Assembly: GCF_900215375.1 (NCBI RefSeq)
Contig: NZ_OBEF01000009.1
Coordinates: forward strand, 1 to 64,000
Length of the DNA stretch: 64,000 nt
Reading direction: 5' to 3'
DNA from: Enterobacter sp. CC120223-11
GTDB taxonomy: Bacteria > Pseudomonadota > Gammaproteobacteria > Enterobacterales > Enterobacteriaceae
Positions 44,411 through 54,446 of this stretch are shown one piece after another. A program made the translations under genes and the position numbers. Under the pieces are notes generated by a model. That model did no database searches, was not told the origin of the DNA, and was given only the letters and a program-made list of their open reading frames with translations. Numbering within the stretch: the stretch's first letter is position 1; each line of letters opens with the position of its first letter.

Positions 44411-45243
44411 CAGTGGGCATGCTCCGTGACCAGGTGAGGATCCAGGCGATCGCGCAGCGCATCCCCCACCATGTTAAAGGCCATTACCGTGATAAACAGC
44501 GCCAGCCCCGGCCAGAACATCTGCAGCGGCTGAGTCCAGATGTACTGGCGCGCATCGTTAATCATGACGCCCCATTCCGCGGTTGGGGCGCTGACGCCCA
44601 GACCAAGAAATGACATTCCGGCCACGTGCAGCATCATGTGGCCGATATCCAGCGTCGCCAGCACCAGCAGCGACGGCATAACCGCCCCGGCCAGATGATC
44701 GATAAACACCCGGACATGACCTGCCCCGGAAAGCCTGGAGGCAAGGATGAACTCGCGCTGTCGCAGGGAGATCACCAGACTTCTCACCATTCGCGCATAC
44801 CACGCCCAGTGCGACAGGGCGATGGCGATAATCACGTTGGTGAGCCCGGTTCCCAGCACGCCAACCATAAAGAATGAAAGGATCGAGGTCGGGAAGGTCA
44901 TAAACATATCTGCGACGCGCATGGTGGCCTGATCAACCCGACCGCCGATAAGTCCTGCGCTGCCGCCAACAAGGAGTCCCAGCGTCAGGACCAGCAGCAG
45001 GCAAAGCATGACAGACCCGAGTGAGACACGGGTTGCCGCCAGCAAGCGTGAAAAAATATCGCGCCCCAGGTGGTCGGTGCCCAGCCAGTGCTGGCTGTCA
45101 GGCGAAAGCAGACGCGACGGCAAATCAATGGCCTGAGGATCGTAAGGAAGCCACCACTGACAGGTAAGGGCAATCACCGCCAGCAGCGCAATGATGACCA
45201 TCGCAAAGCGCACCGGCCAGTGTGAAGCGCAGAAAAAATTCAC
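44410..45243 (-). CDS. nikC: Nickel ABC transporter permease NikC
   Basis: This 277-aa permease of the Dpp/Opp-type family has about six membrane segments and a permease loop with [16 protein letters not shown]. The start is GTG at 45241-45243, overlapping the nikB TGA by 4 bp (GTGA). It pairs with NikB. Confidence 0.96.
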   Translation of the reverse strand: MNFFCASHWPVRFAMVIIALLAVIALTCQWWLPYDPQAIDLPSRLLSPDSQHWLGTDHLGRDIFSRLLAATRVSLGSVMLCLLLVLTLGLLVGGSAGLIGGRVDQATMRVADMFMTFPTSILSFFMVGVLGTGLTNVIIAIALSHWAWYARMVRSLVISLRQREFILASRLSGAGHVRVFIDHLAGAVMPSLLVLATLDIGHMMLHVAGMSFLGLGVSAPTAEWGVMINDARQYIWTQPLQMFWPGLALFITVMAFNMVGDALRDRLDPHLVTEHAH

Positions 45244-46184
45244 GAATGCGCTCCTTCATGGTGACGAATGCGCGGATCCAGCGCCGCACTCACCAGATCG
45301 ACTATCAGGTTGCAGACCACAAAAACAATCACCATCATCAGCGTAAAGCACTGAATCACCGGGTAGTCGCGGTTAAAAATCGCAGAGACGGCATAGCGCC
45401 CGACGCCGGGCCAGGCAAAGATGTTCTCGATAATCATAGTGCCACCAATTAATTCACCGATATGCATGCCCACGGCGGCGATCATCGGCAGCGAAGCGTT
45501 ATAAAAAATATGCCGGCGTTCGGTTTGCTTCTCGCTCAGCCCGCGCAGTCGCGCCCATGTCACATGGCGCTGCCCGGTGACTTCCAGCATGCTGGCGCGC
45601 AGGAGACGGGCGTTAATCGCCAGTGACATAAACGCTATCGACACCGCGGGCAAAATGATGTGCTGCCAGCCGCCGTAGCCCATCGCCGGTAGCCATTGCA
45701 GGTAAACCGAGAAAAACATGACTAACAGGAAAGCGAGCCAAAAATTAGGCATCGACACGCCCAAAAAGGCGATAACGCGTACGGCGAAATCAGGCAGACG
45801 ATCGCGGTGACGCGCCGCCCAGATGCCGAGCGGGACAGAGGTAAGCAGGATAAGCACCAGCGCAGCGCCTGCCAGCTGTAGCGTCGCGGGCAGGAAGTGC
45901 AGCATGTCATCCAGCACCGGTCGCTGAGAGGCAAAAGAGATACCGAAGTCCAGATGCAGCGCCTTCCAAAGCCAGGTGCCGTACTGCACGACAAGCGGCT
46001 GATCCAGCCCCAGCATAATGCGTGTAGAGGCCAGCATCTCAGGCGTGGGTGGCAGACTCGACAGCCGCAAATAGTCGAGTGCCGGGTCGCCGGTCCCCAG
46101 ACGGAGCATCAGGAAGATAATGACCGAGGCGGCGAAAATCATGGGGATCAGCAGCACCATGCGCTGCAACGCGTAACGCAGCAT
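45240..46184 (-). CDS. nikB: Nickel ABC transporter permease NikB
   Basis: The 314-aa inner-membrane permease has the N-terminal segment typical of DppB/NikB proteins ([16 protein letters not shown]), about six membrane helices and an [15 protein letters not shown] coupling loop. The ATG shares one base with the nikA stop (TGATG). Confidence 0.97.
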   Translation of the reverse strand: MLRYALQRMVLLIPMIFAASVIIFLMLRLGTGDPALDYLRLSSLPPTPEMLASTRIMLGLDQPLVVQYGTWLWKALHLDFGISFASQRPVLDDMLHFLPATLQLAGAALVLILLTSVPLGIWAARHRDRLPDFAVRVIAFLGVSMPNFWLAFLLVMFFSVYLQWLPAMGYGGWQHIILPAVSIAFMSLAINARLLRASMLEVTGQRHVTWARLRGLSEKQTERRHIFYNASLPMIAAVGMHIGELIGGTMIIENIFAWPGVGRYAVSAIFNRDYPVIQCFTLMMVIVFVVCNLIVDLVSAALDPRIRHHEGAHS

Positions 46185-47755
46185 CAGGGCTTCACCGGTT
46201 TAATCTGTTCAAAGGGAATATCGGAAGCAATAGGCGCGTAAGGGATGACGCCAAGCTCCGGTCTGGCAACGACCATCATTGAGACGTAGCTGATGGGCAG
46301 GTAAACCGCATCGTTGTGCAGTCGCGTCAGAATATCGCGGTACAAAGCCTGACGCTTTGTTTCGTCAGTGGTTTCAAGTACTTCACCAATCTCTTTGTCA
46401 ATCAGAGGCTTGTCTTCCAGGCCCTGCTGCGCCTGGTAGTCGGCATGGGACGGGACGCGCATTGAACTCATAAAGGCGTGCGGATCGTAAGGCGCCCCCC
46501 AGGTTCGATTGAAAATCATGCCGAAGCGACCATCACGCTGGCGGGCGTAGATGCTGCTCTCCTCCTCACCCACTAACGCCACATCCACGCCAATCTGACG
46601 CATTTCCGCCTGGATGATTTCCGCCATCGACTTGCTCAGTGCATCGGTACCAATAAAGGCCAGTTCAATCCGCAGCGGCTGGCCGTTTTTCTCACGGATG
46701 GGGTTGCCGTCAGCCAGCGTCCAGCCGGCCTTCTCCAGTAATGCCTTCGCCTGCAGTGGTGAATACTGTCGCGGTTTCAGACCAATATTGGCGTAAGGAA
46801 CGCCAGGGGCGAACAACGTATCGGCAACCTGTTGCGTACCATACAGGGTGTTATCAATTAACGATTTTTTGTTAACCGCAAAGTTCAGCGCTTCACGGAC
46901 AGCCAGCTCATTTGTGGGCGCTTTGGCTGAATTGAGGGCCAGCATCACCGTCTCTGTGGGCTGCGAAAGCTGGGTACGGTATGCCGGGTTCTGGCTGAAG
47001 CGGGCAAAGGTATCGAGTGGCAGCAGCCCTTCATTACCATACAGCAGGTCGATGTCGCCTGTTTCAAACGCCACGGCGCGCGTCGTCGGGTCTGAAATCA
47101 CTTTCACCGTAATCGTTTGAATATCCGGTTTTTCACCCCAGTAACGATCGTTTCGCACCAGCACATCGTACTGATTGAGCTTCGACTCTTTAAGTTTCCA
47201 CGGACCGGTACCAATCGGCGCTTTAATTCCGTTCATTGTTTCGTTGTTTTTAAACTGCGACGGCGCAATAAAGCGGAATGGACGCGGCAGGGACAGCTCC
47301 TGCAGAAACGGGTAATAGACGCTTTTTAGCGTGATTTGCAGTTGATTCTTGTCGAGCGCCTTGACGCTAACTATCTGATTAGCCAGTTCCAGCCAGGCGT
47401 GACGCGGGCGATTATCCAGCACAACGCGGAAATTCTCAGCTGCGGCATGCGCGTCAAAGGGTTCACCATTGGAAAACGTCACATCATCGCGCAGGATAAA
47501 GGTCCAGGTTTTGCCATCCGCCGAATGGCTCCAGCTTTTTGCCAGCCACGGCTTTACCGACCCATCTGCCTGATACTTCACCAGCGGCTCGTAGACCATG
47601 CTCTGGGCGAACATCTGATTTGGGGTGTAAAGATGCGGGTTAAGTGGCCCGACGTTTACCGGCCATGCGGTGGTTATCGTGACAGGTGCGCTGGCGGATG
47701 CGAAGAAGGACGCGCTGGCCAACAACGCAAAGAGTGTGTGGCGTAGTCTGGACAA
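46184..47755 (-). CDS. nikA: Nickel-binding periplasmic protein NikA
   Basis: NikA captures nickel chelates in the periplasm. The 523-aa protein has a signal peptide to about residue 22 ([12 protein letters not shown]) and the SBP type 5 fold with [15 protein letters not shown] near the start and the [12 protein letters not shown] region. The start codon is TTG (47753-47755), with AGGA upstream, where E. coli uses ATG; no other start keeps the signal peptide. It is first in nikABCDE-nikR. Confidence 0.97.
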   Translation of the reverse strand: MSRLRHTLFALLASASFFASASAPVTITTAWPVNVGPLNPHLYTPNQMFAQSMVYEPLVKYQADGSVKPWLAKSWSHSADGKTWTFILRDDVTFSNGEPFDAHAAAENFRVVLDNRPRHAWLELANQIVSVKALDKNQLQITLKSVYYPFLQELSLPRPFRFIAPSQFKNNETMNGIKAPIGTGPWKLKESKLNQYDVLVRNDRYWGEKPDIQTITVKVISDPTTRAVAFETGDIDLLYGNEGLLPLDTFARFSQNPAYRTQLSQPTETVMLALNSAKAPTNELAVREALNFAVNKKSLIDNTLYGTQQVADTLFAPGVPYANIGLKPRQYSPLQAKALLEKAGWTLADGNPIREKNGQPLRIELAFIGTDALSKSMAEIIQAEMRQIGVDVALVGEEESSIYARQRDGRFGMIFNRTWGAPYDPHAFMSSMRVPSHADYQAQQGLEDKPLIDKEIGEVLETTDETKRQALYRDILTRLHNDAVYLPISYVSMMVVARPELGVIPYAPIASDIPFEQIKPVKP

Positions 47756-47794
47756 GGTAGTGATCCTGAAGGTAACCCTGATACAACTTAATGA

Positions 47795-47822
47795 GTATGA
47801 CGATTCTAGTTAATCATCATAC
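47795..47822. promoter_or_regulatory. NikR operator upstream of nikA
   Basis: The sequence is an exact match to the E. coli NikR consensus: GTATGA (47795-47800), a 16-bp spacer, and TCATAC (47817-47822). It lies 40-67 bp before the nikA start. Next to it on the minus strand, TTGATCCTGAATAA (47831-47844) resembles half of an FNR box, in keeping with anaerobic activation of nik in E. coli. Confidence 0.9.
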
Positions 47823-47939
47823 TTATGACTTATTCAGGATCAATCGAATGGCGTTGAAACGAAGGTGATATACGAAAATCATATGTTTTCCCTCGCTTAG
47901 CAACTGCAACTCCCTCTTCTACCGGCACCGCCTCCTAAA

Positions 47940-47958
47940 AAAAATGATAATTATTTTC
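47940..47958. promoter_or_regulatory. Candidate Fur box
   Basis: By hand alignment 15 of 19 positions match the Fur consensus, with the core TGATAAT-T-ATT. It sits between mesD and nikA, about 185 bp ahead of nikA. Its target is not clear. Confidence 0.45.
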
Positions 47959-48003
47959 AACTTAATATGGCCAGTACTCACTAAGTTAGCCTGGCCTGCG
48001 GGA

Positions 48004-49035
48004 TTATAGCCCCTCTATTTCCCTGCGGATGATCTCAGCCCCCGCGTTCAATGCGCGAAGCTTGCCGGTGGCGACCTGGCGGGACAAGGGAGCCATACCA
48101 CAGTTGGTACAAGGATAGAGCTTATCTGCATCGACAAACTGAAGCGCTTTTCGCAGGGTATTCGCTACTTCTTCCGCTGTCTCAATGGTGTTTGTTGCCA
48201 CATCAATGGCCCCCACCATGACCTTCTTCCCGCGTATCAATTCAAGCAGATCCATCGGCACAAGCGAGTTATGACACTCCAGGGAAATAATATCGATGCT
48301 GGATTTTTGCAGCTTTGGAAACGCTTCTTCATATTGGCGCCACTCGGAACCGAGCGTCTTTTTCCAGTCGGTATTGGCCTTAATACCATATCCATAGCAA
48401 ATATGTACGGCCGTTTCGCACTTCAGCCCTTCGGTCGCTCTTTCTAACGCGGTGATACCCCAGTCATTGACCTCATCAAAAAACACATTAAAGGCTGGCT
48501 CATCGAACTGGATGATATCGACACCTGCCGCTTCTAATTCCCTGGCTTCCTGGTTAAGAATTTTTGCAAATTCCCACGCCAGTTTTTCCCGGCTCTTATA
48601 GTGATTGTCATAAAGGGTATCGATCATGGTCATTGGACCTGGCAACGCCCATTTAATCGGCTGTTTGGTTAATTGACGTAAATAAGCGGCATCTTCAACA
48701 AAAACGGGTTTCTGTCGGCTGACCTCACCCACCACAGTCGGGACGCTCGCATCGTAACGATTACGAATTTTAACGACCTTACGATTCTCAAAATCAACAC
48801 CGTTGAGATGCTCAATAAATGTCGTGACGAAGTGCTGACGGGTTTGTTCGCCATCGCTGACAATATCAATCCCGGCGCGTAACTGATCGTCCAGTGATAA
48901 ACGAAGCGCATCGTATTTTCCCTCAAGCAGCCCTTCGTCTTGCAGCTTCCATGGCGACCACAGCGTTTCTGGCTGCGCCAGCCAGGATGGCTTCGGTAAA
49001 CTCCCGGCGGTGGAGGTAGGTAATAATTTTTTCAT
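48004..49035 (-). CDS. mesD: Folate-independent methionine synthase MesD
   Basis: The 343-aa protein is a core MetE barrel without the N-terminal half of MetE. Zinc ligands are visible: H and C in VHICYGYG, the Glu in SLECHNS and the Cys of CTNCGM. The N-terminal SLPKPSWL and SDGEQTRQHF match this subfamily. It is paired with a DUF1852 gene, which defines the MesD type of methionine synthase, reported to need its partner MesX and oxygen. The start is the ATG at 49033-49035; the frame to 49086 is not supported. The methyl donor is unknown. Confidence 0.85.
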   Translation of the reverse strand: MKKLLPTSTAGSLPKPSWLAQPETLWSPWKLQDEGLLEGKYDALRLSLDDQLRAGIDIVSDGEQTRQHFVTTFIEHLNGVDFENRKVVKIRNRYDASVPTVVGEVSRQKPVFVEDAAYLRQLTKQPIKWALPGPMTMIDTLYDNHYKSREKLAWEFAKILNQEARELEAAGVDIIQFDEPAFNVFFDEVNDWGITALERATEGLKCETAVHICYGYGIKANTDWKKTLGSEWRQYEEAFPKLQKSSIDIISLECHNSLVPMDLLELIRGKKVMVGAIDVATNTIETAEEVANTLRKALQFVDADKLYPCTNCGMAPLSRQVATGKLRALNAGAEIIRREIEGL

Positions 49036-49089
49036 GCTCGCGGACCTTTTAGATCGGATTAAATGCGTTATGCATTCGTGGACCATTGT

Positions 49090-50040
49090 TCAAGAATAAT
49101 TTTTATAGGGTTTGATGAAATGCTGTTCAGTGAATTTTCCCTGTTCAATCGCCAAATGACTACGCTCTTCCCGATCGTAAACAATTTTTGTCACCGAATG
49201 GTCATGATGATTCAGGTCCGGCCGGTACTGACGCCCGGCGACAGAGTTAGCATTGTATATCTCAGGCCGATAAATTTTCTGGAATGTTTCCATTGTGCTG
49301 ATGGTGCTGATGAGTTCCAGATCTGAATAATCGCTCAGCAAATCCCCGGAATAATAGAAAGCCAGAGGCGCGACGCTGTTTTGCGGCATAAAATAGCGCA
49401 CCTGCAATCCCATTTTATTGAAGTAATATTCCGTCAGCGAGGTGCCGGACTGCTGGTACTCGAATCCCAGTACCGGGTGCTGATTTCCTGTTCGGGTATA
49501 GGTTTCTTTGCTGGATACACTTAAGCAGATCACCGGTGACTTATTAAAGTGCTGCCTGTATTCGGCAGATCCAATAAATGCTTTAAAAATATTACCGTGT
49601 AAATCGCCAAATCCTTCGGGGATACGGAACGCCGAACCACCTGCATTACTGGCTGGCAACAGCACGCTGAAATCGTAATCCCTGACGTAAGAGGAAAAAT
49701 TATTACCGACAATACCGTCGATACGCTCATTAGTTTTATTGTCGACAATGACCGTTTTCAGAATTTCAATCACCGGGAAAGTCTCTTCATTACTTTCCAC
49801 ACGCATTTCAACAGAGACAATTTCCAGTTCAACGGAATAGCGATCGCTGGTGAGGTTATCCCAGTGAACCAGACTATTAAAACGGTTGTTAATCATCACC
49901 AGCGTGTTGTGTAAATTTTCCCTACGCTCTTTCCCCCTGGCTAAATTAGCAAAGTTAGTGGTAATACGTGTATTTTCAGAGGGGTTATAGTTTTCGTCGA
50001 AAGGCGTATATTTCAAAGAGAAAGTCAAATCAGTATTCAT
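49090..50040 (-). CDS. mesX: DUF1852 protein MesX, partner of MesD
   Basis: The 316-aa soluble protein is DUF1852 along its whole length (MNTDLTFSLKYTPFDENY at the start). In Acinetobacter and other bacteria this gene lies beside mesD and is required for MesD activity; it may handle the methyl donor or the oxygen step. The ATG at 50038-50040 is chosen; eight extra codons upstream lack family similarity. mesD begins 54 bp downstream. Confidence 0.85.
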   Translation of the reverse strand: MNTDLTFSLKYTPFDENYNPSENTRITTNFANLARGKERRENLHNTLVMINNRFNSLVHWDNLTSDRYSVELEIVSVEMRVESNEETFPVIEILKTVIVDNKTNERIDGIVGNNFSSYVRDYDFSVLLPASNAGGSAFRIPEGFGDLHGNIFKAFIGSAEYRQHFNKSPVICLSVSSKETYTRTGNQHPVLGFEYQQSGTSLTEYYFNKMGLQVRYFMPQNSVAPLAFYYSGDLLSDYSDLELISTISTMETFQKIYRPEIYNANSVAGRQYRPDLNHHDHSVTKIVYDREERSHLAIEQGKFTEQHFIKPYKNYS

Positions 50041-50123
50041 CGCGTTGTTCCTGCACCCATCCATGACAGCTGAGTTTATTGGCTAAAGTATCGAGAGAGA
50101 CTTGTTTTCATTTAGCAGTCATG

Positions 50124-50203
50124 ATGTTGTGAAAACGTTAACTCTTGATAATTTATGCCAGAGCCAGGGGTCCAACGGAAGCGACTAAATTTCATCACAA
50201 CAT
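50124..50203. promoter_or_regulatory. Inverted repeat upstream of mesX
   Basis: Two 9-bp arms, atgttgtga (50124-50132) and tcacaacat (50195-50203), face each other across 62 bp in the 269-bp gap before mesX. They might be operator half-sites. I saw no clear MetJ box (AGACGTCT tandem). Confidence 0.25.
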
Positions 50204-50309
50204 GAGAAATCCTCATCTAATGATGACAGTGGCGAAGATACCTTGCCGATGATGAAGTACGGAGAGTCAAGCGCGGTTACCCCGGCACATTGCGCACCGG
50301 GGGGATAGA

Positions 50310-52223
50310 TTAATGAGTCTCGTCGAACTGCAGCAGTCGGCCGGTGTTGCCGAGAACCATCAGCGTACTCAGGTTATGCAGCAATGCCGCCACCAGCGCA
50401 CCCGCGCCGCCAAGCCAGCCGAGTGCCGCAGCGGCAACAATCATGATGGTCCAGCCGAGGCCGATAAACACGTTCACCATCAGCGTTTGTCGGCATTTAC
50501 GACTCAGGCGGATTGCCGAGGCGATACGGCGCAGGTCACTGCCTGTCAGCACGACGTCCGCTGACACCAGCGCAATATCCGCGCCGTTTGCACCCATCGC
50601 CATCCCGACTGCCCCGGCCTTCAACGCCAGCGCATCATTGATGCCATCGCCGACCACCAGAGGACGCCAGCCCTCGTTAACGGCCTTCTGCACTTCCTGC
50701 AATTTAGTTGCGGGTAGCGCCTGGGCGACAACGTCCTGAATACCCAACTTATCTGCCACACTTTGCGCCGCCGCAAGCCGATCGCCGGTGAGCAGGAGCT
50801 GCTTATCAATGCCCATTTGCTTTAATTCCTGCAGCGCTTCCGGCGCTTCCGGGCGAAGGGTATCGGCCAGCAGCAACCAGCCCAGGAACTGCCCCTGATG
50901 GGCAACCCCGACAATCGGCCCCTGATGATCGGGCTGCGGCAACATGCTGACGCCGTGTTCGGCAAACAGATCGGCACGTCCAAGCAGCGCTGTCCCCTGC
51001 TCCGTCTGCGCCACGATGCCTAAGCCCTGCTTCTCCTGCACGTCCAGCACCGGCAAGCGCTTATCAACGCTGATATATTCAGCCAGCGCGTGGCTGACCG
51101 GATGGCTGCTGGTCGCTCCCAGCGTCGCCGCCAGACGTAGCACCTGGTCATAGTCGCAGTCCTGCGCCAGAACCGAATCCACCAGCTTCAGACGCCCCTG
51201 AGTCAGGGTGCCGGTTTTATCGACGATCAGGGCATCAACATCTGCCAGCTCTTCCAGAAACGCCGCGTTGCGGATCAGGATACCGTGACGTGCCGCGACC
51301 GCTATCCCTGCCATTGCCGTTGCCGGTGCAGAAAGCACCAGCGCACACGGACAAGCGGCAACCAGTACCGCCAGCATCGCCTGACTGTCATAGGTTAAAA
51401 ACCACGTGCTGGCCGCGATGAGCAATACCAGTACCAGATAGTGCGAGGCGTAGCGCTCCAGAAGACGGGTGATCGGCGGTTTTGCCTGCTCGGCATCCTT
51501 CATCAGGGCGATGACTTTCCCGAGCGTCGACTGTTCGCCGGTGTGCATCACCTCCATCCGCAGCAGTCCGTTGAGGTTGATGGAGCCACCAAAAATCAGC
51601 GCTCCTGGCCCGGCTTCCTGCGGTACTGACTCCCCGGTGATGGAGGCCACATCCAGGCTGGCAAAGCCGCTGAGGATTTTGCCGTCCGCAGGCACGTTAT
51701 CGCCAGCGCGGATTTCCACAACGTCGCCTTTGCGGACCTTATCGCTATCGACCGTTTCGAACGAGCCATCCTCGCGCACCCGCCGCGTTTTACTGCGGGT
51801 CAGCTTCGTCAGGCCCGCAATCGCCTGACGCGTCCCCATCACGCTACGCTCTTCGAGGATATGACCGAAAATCATCAATACCGGCAGCAATGCGGCAGTG
51901 ATCAGGTCGCCAAGCGCCCAGGCGCCGAGCATCGCCAGCACGATTAATAAATCGGTGACGCCGTGCAGGTCCGGATGGCGAAGACTGTGGAATCCTGCCC
52001 GAAACACCGGAATGGCGACAATAAGCCAGGCCACGCCCGCCAGCAAATCGCTGATAGCCGCTTGCTGTGGCGCGATGGAACGCCACACCAGACTCAGGAT
52101 TATCAGGCCGATGGTGGTCATGGCCAGGGTCAGCTGCACGGTCATTTTACGCTGCTCTTCCGGCGTCAGCAGAGCCTGGCTGAAGTTAGGATGAATATGC
52201 CCGTGACTACACTGATGACTCAT
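50310..52223 (-). CDS. P1B-type heavy-metal translocating ATPase
   Basis: The 637-aa inner-membrane metal pump shows TGES (196-199), the metal-binding CPC in a membrane helix (291-293), the phosphorylated Asp in DKTGT (335-339), the P1B HP pair in SSHPVSHAL and the hinge GDGIND. It has no N-terminal HMA domain; a short Cys/His cluster (HQCSHGHIH) replaces it. CPC favours Cu, Zn, Cd or Pb, and the exact metal is uncertain. It is last of four coupled genes: its ATG overlaps the preceding SPFH gene by 4 bp. Confidence 0.92.
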   Translation of the reverse strand: MSHQCSHGHIHPNFSQALLTPEEQRKMTVQLTLAMTTIGLIILSLVWRSIAPQQAAISDLLAGVAWLIVAIPVFRAGFHSLRHPDLHGVTDLLIVLAMLGAWALGDLITAALLPVLMIFGHILEERSVMGTRQAIAGLTKLTRSKTRRVREDGSFETVDSDKVRKGDVVEIRAGDNVPADGKILSGFASLDVASITGESVPQEAGPGALIFGGSINLNGLLRMEVMHTGEQSTLGKVIALMKDAEQAKPPITRLLERYASHYLVLVLLIAASTWFLTYDSQAMLAVLVAACPCALVLSAPATAMAGIAVAARHGILIRNAAFLEELADVDALIVDKTGTLTQGRLKLVDSVLAQDCDYDQVLRLAATLGATSSHPVSHALAEYISVDKRLPVLDVQEKQGLGIVAQTEQGTALLGRADLFAEHGVSMLPQPDHQGPIVGVAHQGQFLGWLLLADTLRPEAPEALQELKQMGIDKQLLLTGDRLAAAQSVADKLGIQDVVAQALPATKLQEVQKAVNEGWRPLVVGDGINDALALKAGAVGMAMGANGADIALVSADVVLTGSDLRRIASAIRLSRKCRQTLMVNVFIGLGWTIMIVAAAALGWLGGAGALVAALLHNLSTLMVLGNTGRLLQFDETH

Positions 52224-53419
52224 CGCAGATCTCCAAATACATCAGACAGAGAGGTGGGAGTCTTCGACGCAGGGGCCGAAGATGAGGCTGGGGTCGATGC
52301 TGAAGATGGCGCAGAAGACCAGTCAGAATTGATGCTGATGTCAGACGGCGAAGCAGAACGGGTCGCCGCCGGCTGATCGATCCCCTGCCCGTCTGGTCCT
52401 GTAAGCACCAGCCGGTTTTTATTCTCCGGCGCCACCGTCAGTACCTGTCCGGCGTGGGAGAAGATGGTGGTAATTCTGTCGCGCCAGATGCGTGACAGCA
52501 TGCCGGCATCGGTACCCGTTGCGCGCGCCTGGGCAAGTTTGGTGATGGTCTGCGTTGCCACTTCGGCCTGAGCAAGCATTTCACGGCTGTCCGCTTGCGC
52601 CTGCTGGATAACCCTGTCGGACTGCTGCTGCGCTTTTTGCAGGCGCAGCGTGGCATCGTTCTGTGCCTGCGCAACGGTCTGCTCTGCGCGCTGACTGGCA
52701 GTCAGTACGGCGTTGAAAGCATCCACGGCGTTATCCGGCAGGGATGAGGCTATATCGACACGTTCGATGGTAATACCCGGATCGTTGTCGCTGTCCTTCA
52801 GTTTCTGCAGATCCTGCATCATCACCTGACGCAGATCGCTGCGCAAACGCGAACGCTCCTGCGCGGCATGACTGTCGTTCTCAAGTGTTTCAGGGCGGGC
52901 GACCAGGATCGTATCCAGATCTCGCCCTGCGCTGACCACTGTCGCGGCACGCTGTGCCAGTCTGTCGAGCAGCGGGTTGATATGCTGTTGCTGAAGCACA
53001 TACTGCAGCGGCGAACTGATGCGGTAGTACACCTGCATATTGAGCTGGACGACGCCGGAATCACCGGTCAGTAAATACCCGGCTCCGGCCCCGGCATCGC
53101 TGGTGTACTGATCGTTGCTCAACAGATTCAGCTGTTCGCGGCGGAGCAAGGGCAGGACGTCATGCTGCAAAATGCGGGCCGGACCCGGAATGATTTCCAC
53201 ACGGTCAACCGGCTTCGGCCAGGCAAACAACATACCTGAACTTTCTACGTTCACCGCTTTACCGAAGCGGAAAACAACAGCCTGCGTGTCGGGCGTGACC
53301 TGATGAAAACTGGAAACGACCCAGGATAGCGCCGCCACCACGGTTGCGGCATACAAGCCAAAGAAGGCAATCCGGTATGACTGGCCCCAGGGGCTTAATA
53401 CTGTGGAAGCTTTTCTCAT
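52220..53419 (-). CDS. SPFH-domain protein, HflK-like
   Basis: The 399-aa protein has one N-terminal membrane helix (about 17-37) and an SPFH/band-7 domain starting at TPDTQAVVFRFGKAV. A coiled-coil region rich in Ala/Gln/Glu follows (about 240-300). A Ser/Pro/Ala-rich tail (350-395) is unlike HflK of the hflX operon. HflK and HflC form a membrane cage around the FtsH protease, and this may be a paralogue set. It overlaps both neighbours by 4 bp. Confidence 0.85.
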   Translation of the reverse strand: MRKASTVLSPWGQSYRIAFFGLYAATVVAALSWVVSSFHQVTPDTQAVVFRFGKAVNVESSGMLFAWPKPVDRVEIIPGPARILQHDVLPLLRREQLNLLSNDQYTSDAGAGAGYLLTGDSGVVQLNMQVYYRISSPLQYVLQQQHINPLLDRLAQRAATVVSAGRDLDTILVARPETLENDSHAAQERSRLRSDLRQVMMQDLQKLKDSDNDPGITIERVDIASSLPDNAVDAFNAVLTASQRAEQTVAQAQNDATLRLQKAQQQSDRVIQQAQADSREMLAQAEVATQTITKLAQARATGTDAGMLSRIWRDRITTIFSHAGQVLTVAPENKNRLVLTGPDGQGIDQPAATRSASPSDISINSDWSSAPSSASTPASSSAPASKTPTSLSDVFGDLR

Positions 53420-54420
53420 GGATTCGCCTTCTGCGCATCATCCGGTTTCTGCACCAGGGCTTTGAATGGCGCGGCGTCAGTGCTCAGCACAATGCGGGTG
53501 CTTTTGTTCACCACGTCGTTAAGGGTATCCAGAGAACGCAGCAGATTATAAAGCTGCGGATCGAGCGCATAGGCTTTGGCGTAGATGGCTGCGGAATCCT
53601 GCTGCGCCTGGGCTGTGATCGTCGCAGCTTTCACTGACGCATCGGCTTCAGTAATACGCGCTTCTTTATCCGCTTTGGAATGAATTTCGGCCGCCATACG
53701 GTTGCCTTCAGCCGTCCGCTCAGTGGCGATGGTTTCACGCTCTGCGCGCATCCTGTCAACGGTCGCATTCAGGGTGACGGCAGGCAGCGTCAGACGCTCG
53801 ATACCGACATCAATCAGCTCGATGCCATAGCTGTTCAGCAACTGCGCCTTCAGCTGGCTTTTAATCTGCTGCTCCAGCTGTGGAATTTTCACCTGCTTGC
53901 CATCGGTATTGACGATCTCCGACAGCGCATAGTTACTGGTGGTGGTTTCGAGGGAAGAACCGATAAAAGTACGGATCTGGCGCGCAGCCTCTTCAGGCTG
54001 GTTCTGTACCGCGCGGATAAAACGCAGCACATGCGGCTGTTCCGGACTGACTTTCCAGATAGCCCAGGCCTGGACAATGACCCTTAAGCCATCGCGGGTC
54101 CCGACATCCTGCAATCCGCTGGACGTTGAGCGGGTACGCAAATCCACCTCGACGGGTGTTTCAAACGGGGCAGGAAGACGCCACGCCAGCCCCGGTGAGA
54201 GCAGGACCCGAACCGGGCTGCCAAAACGGGTCATAATGGTGGCGCTGCCGGCATGAACCTGAACCAGACAGGCGGTCAGTAATGCCAGCACGACCAGCAG
54301 GGCTGCGATACCGTAACGCAACCAGCGGCGGTCAGGACGGGAAGCCCGCATCTGATGTGATGCGGGAGTTAAACCAACCTTATCGCTTTCTGCGGCGGTT
54401 GAAATAGTACGAATTTTCAT
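53416..54420 (-). CDS. SPFH-domain protein, HflC-like
   Basis: The 334-aa protein has a cytoplasmic Arg-rich start and a membrane helix (about 35-57). An SPFH domain (HAGSATIMTRFGSPV onward) is followed by the typical HflC helix ERLTLPAVTLNATVDRMRAERETIATERTAEG and an Ala-rich coiled coil. It starts 26 bp after the 627-aa SPFH gene and overlaps the next gene by 4 bp, so a stoichiometric complex is likely. Confidence 0.86.
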   Translation of the reverse strand: MKIRTISTAAESDKVGLTPASHQMRASRPDRRWLRYGIAALLVVLALLTACLVQVHAGSATIMTRFGSPVRVLLSPGLAWRLPAPFETPVEVDLRTRSTSSGLQDVGTRDGLRVIVQAWAIWKVSPEQPHVLRFIRAVQNQPEEAARQIRTFIGSSLETTTSNYALSEIVNTDGKQVKIPQLEQQIKSQLKAQLLNSYGIELIDVGIERLTLPAVTLNATVDRMRAERETIATERTAEGNRMAAEIHSKADKEARITEADASVKAATITAQAQQDSAAIYAKAYALDPQLYNLLRSLDTLNDVVNKSTRIVLSTDAAPFKALVQKPDDAQKANP

Positions 54421-54446
54421 TCTCAGCGGGCCTTATTTATCGGGTG

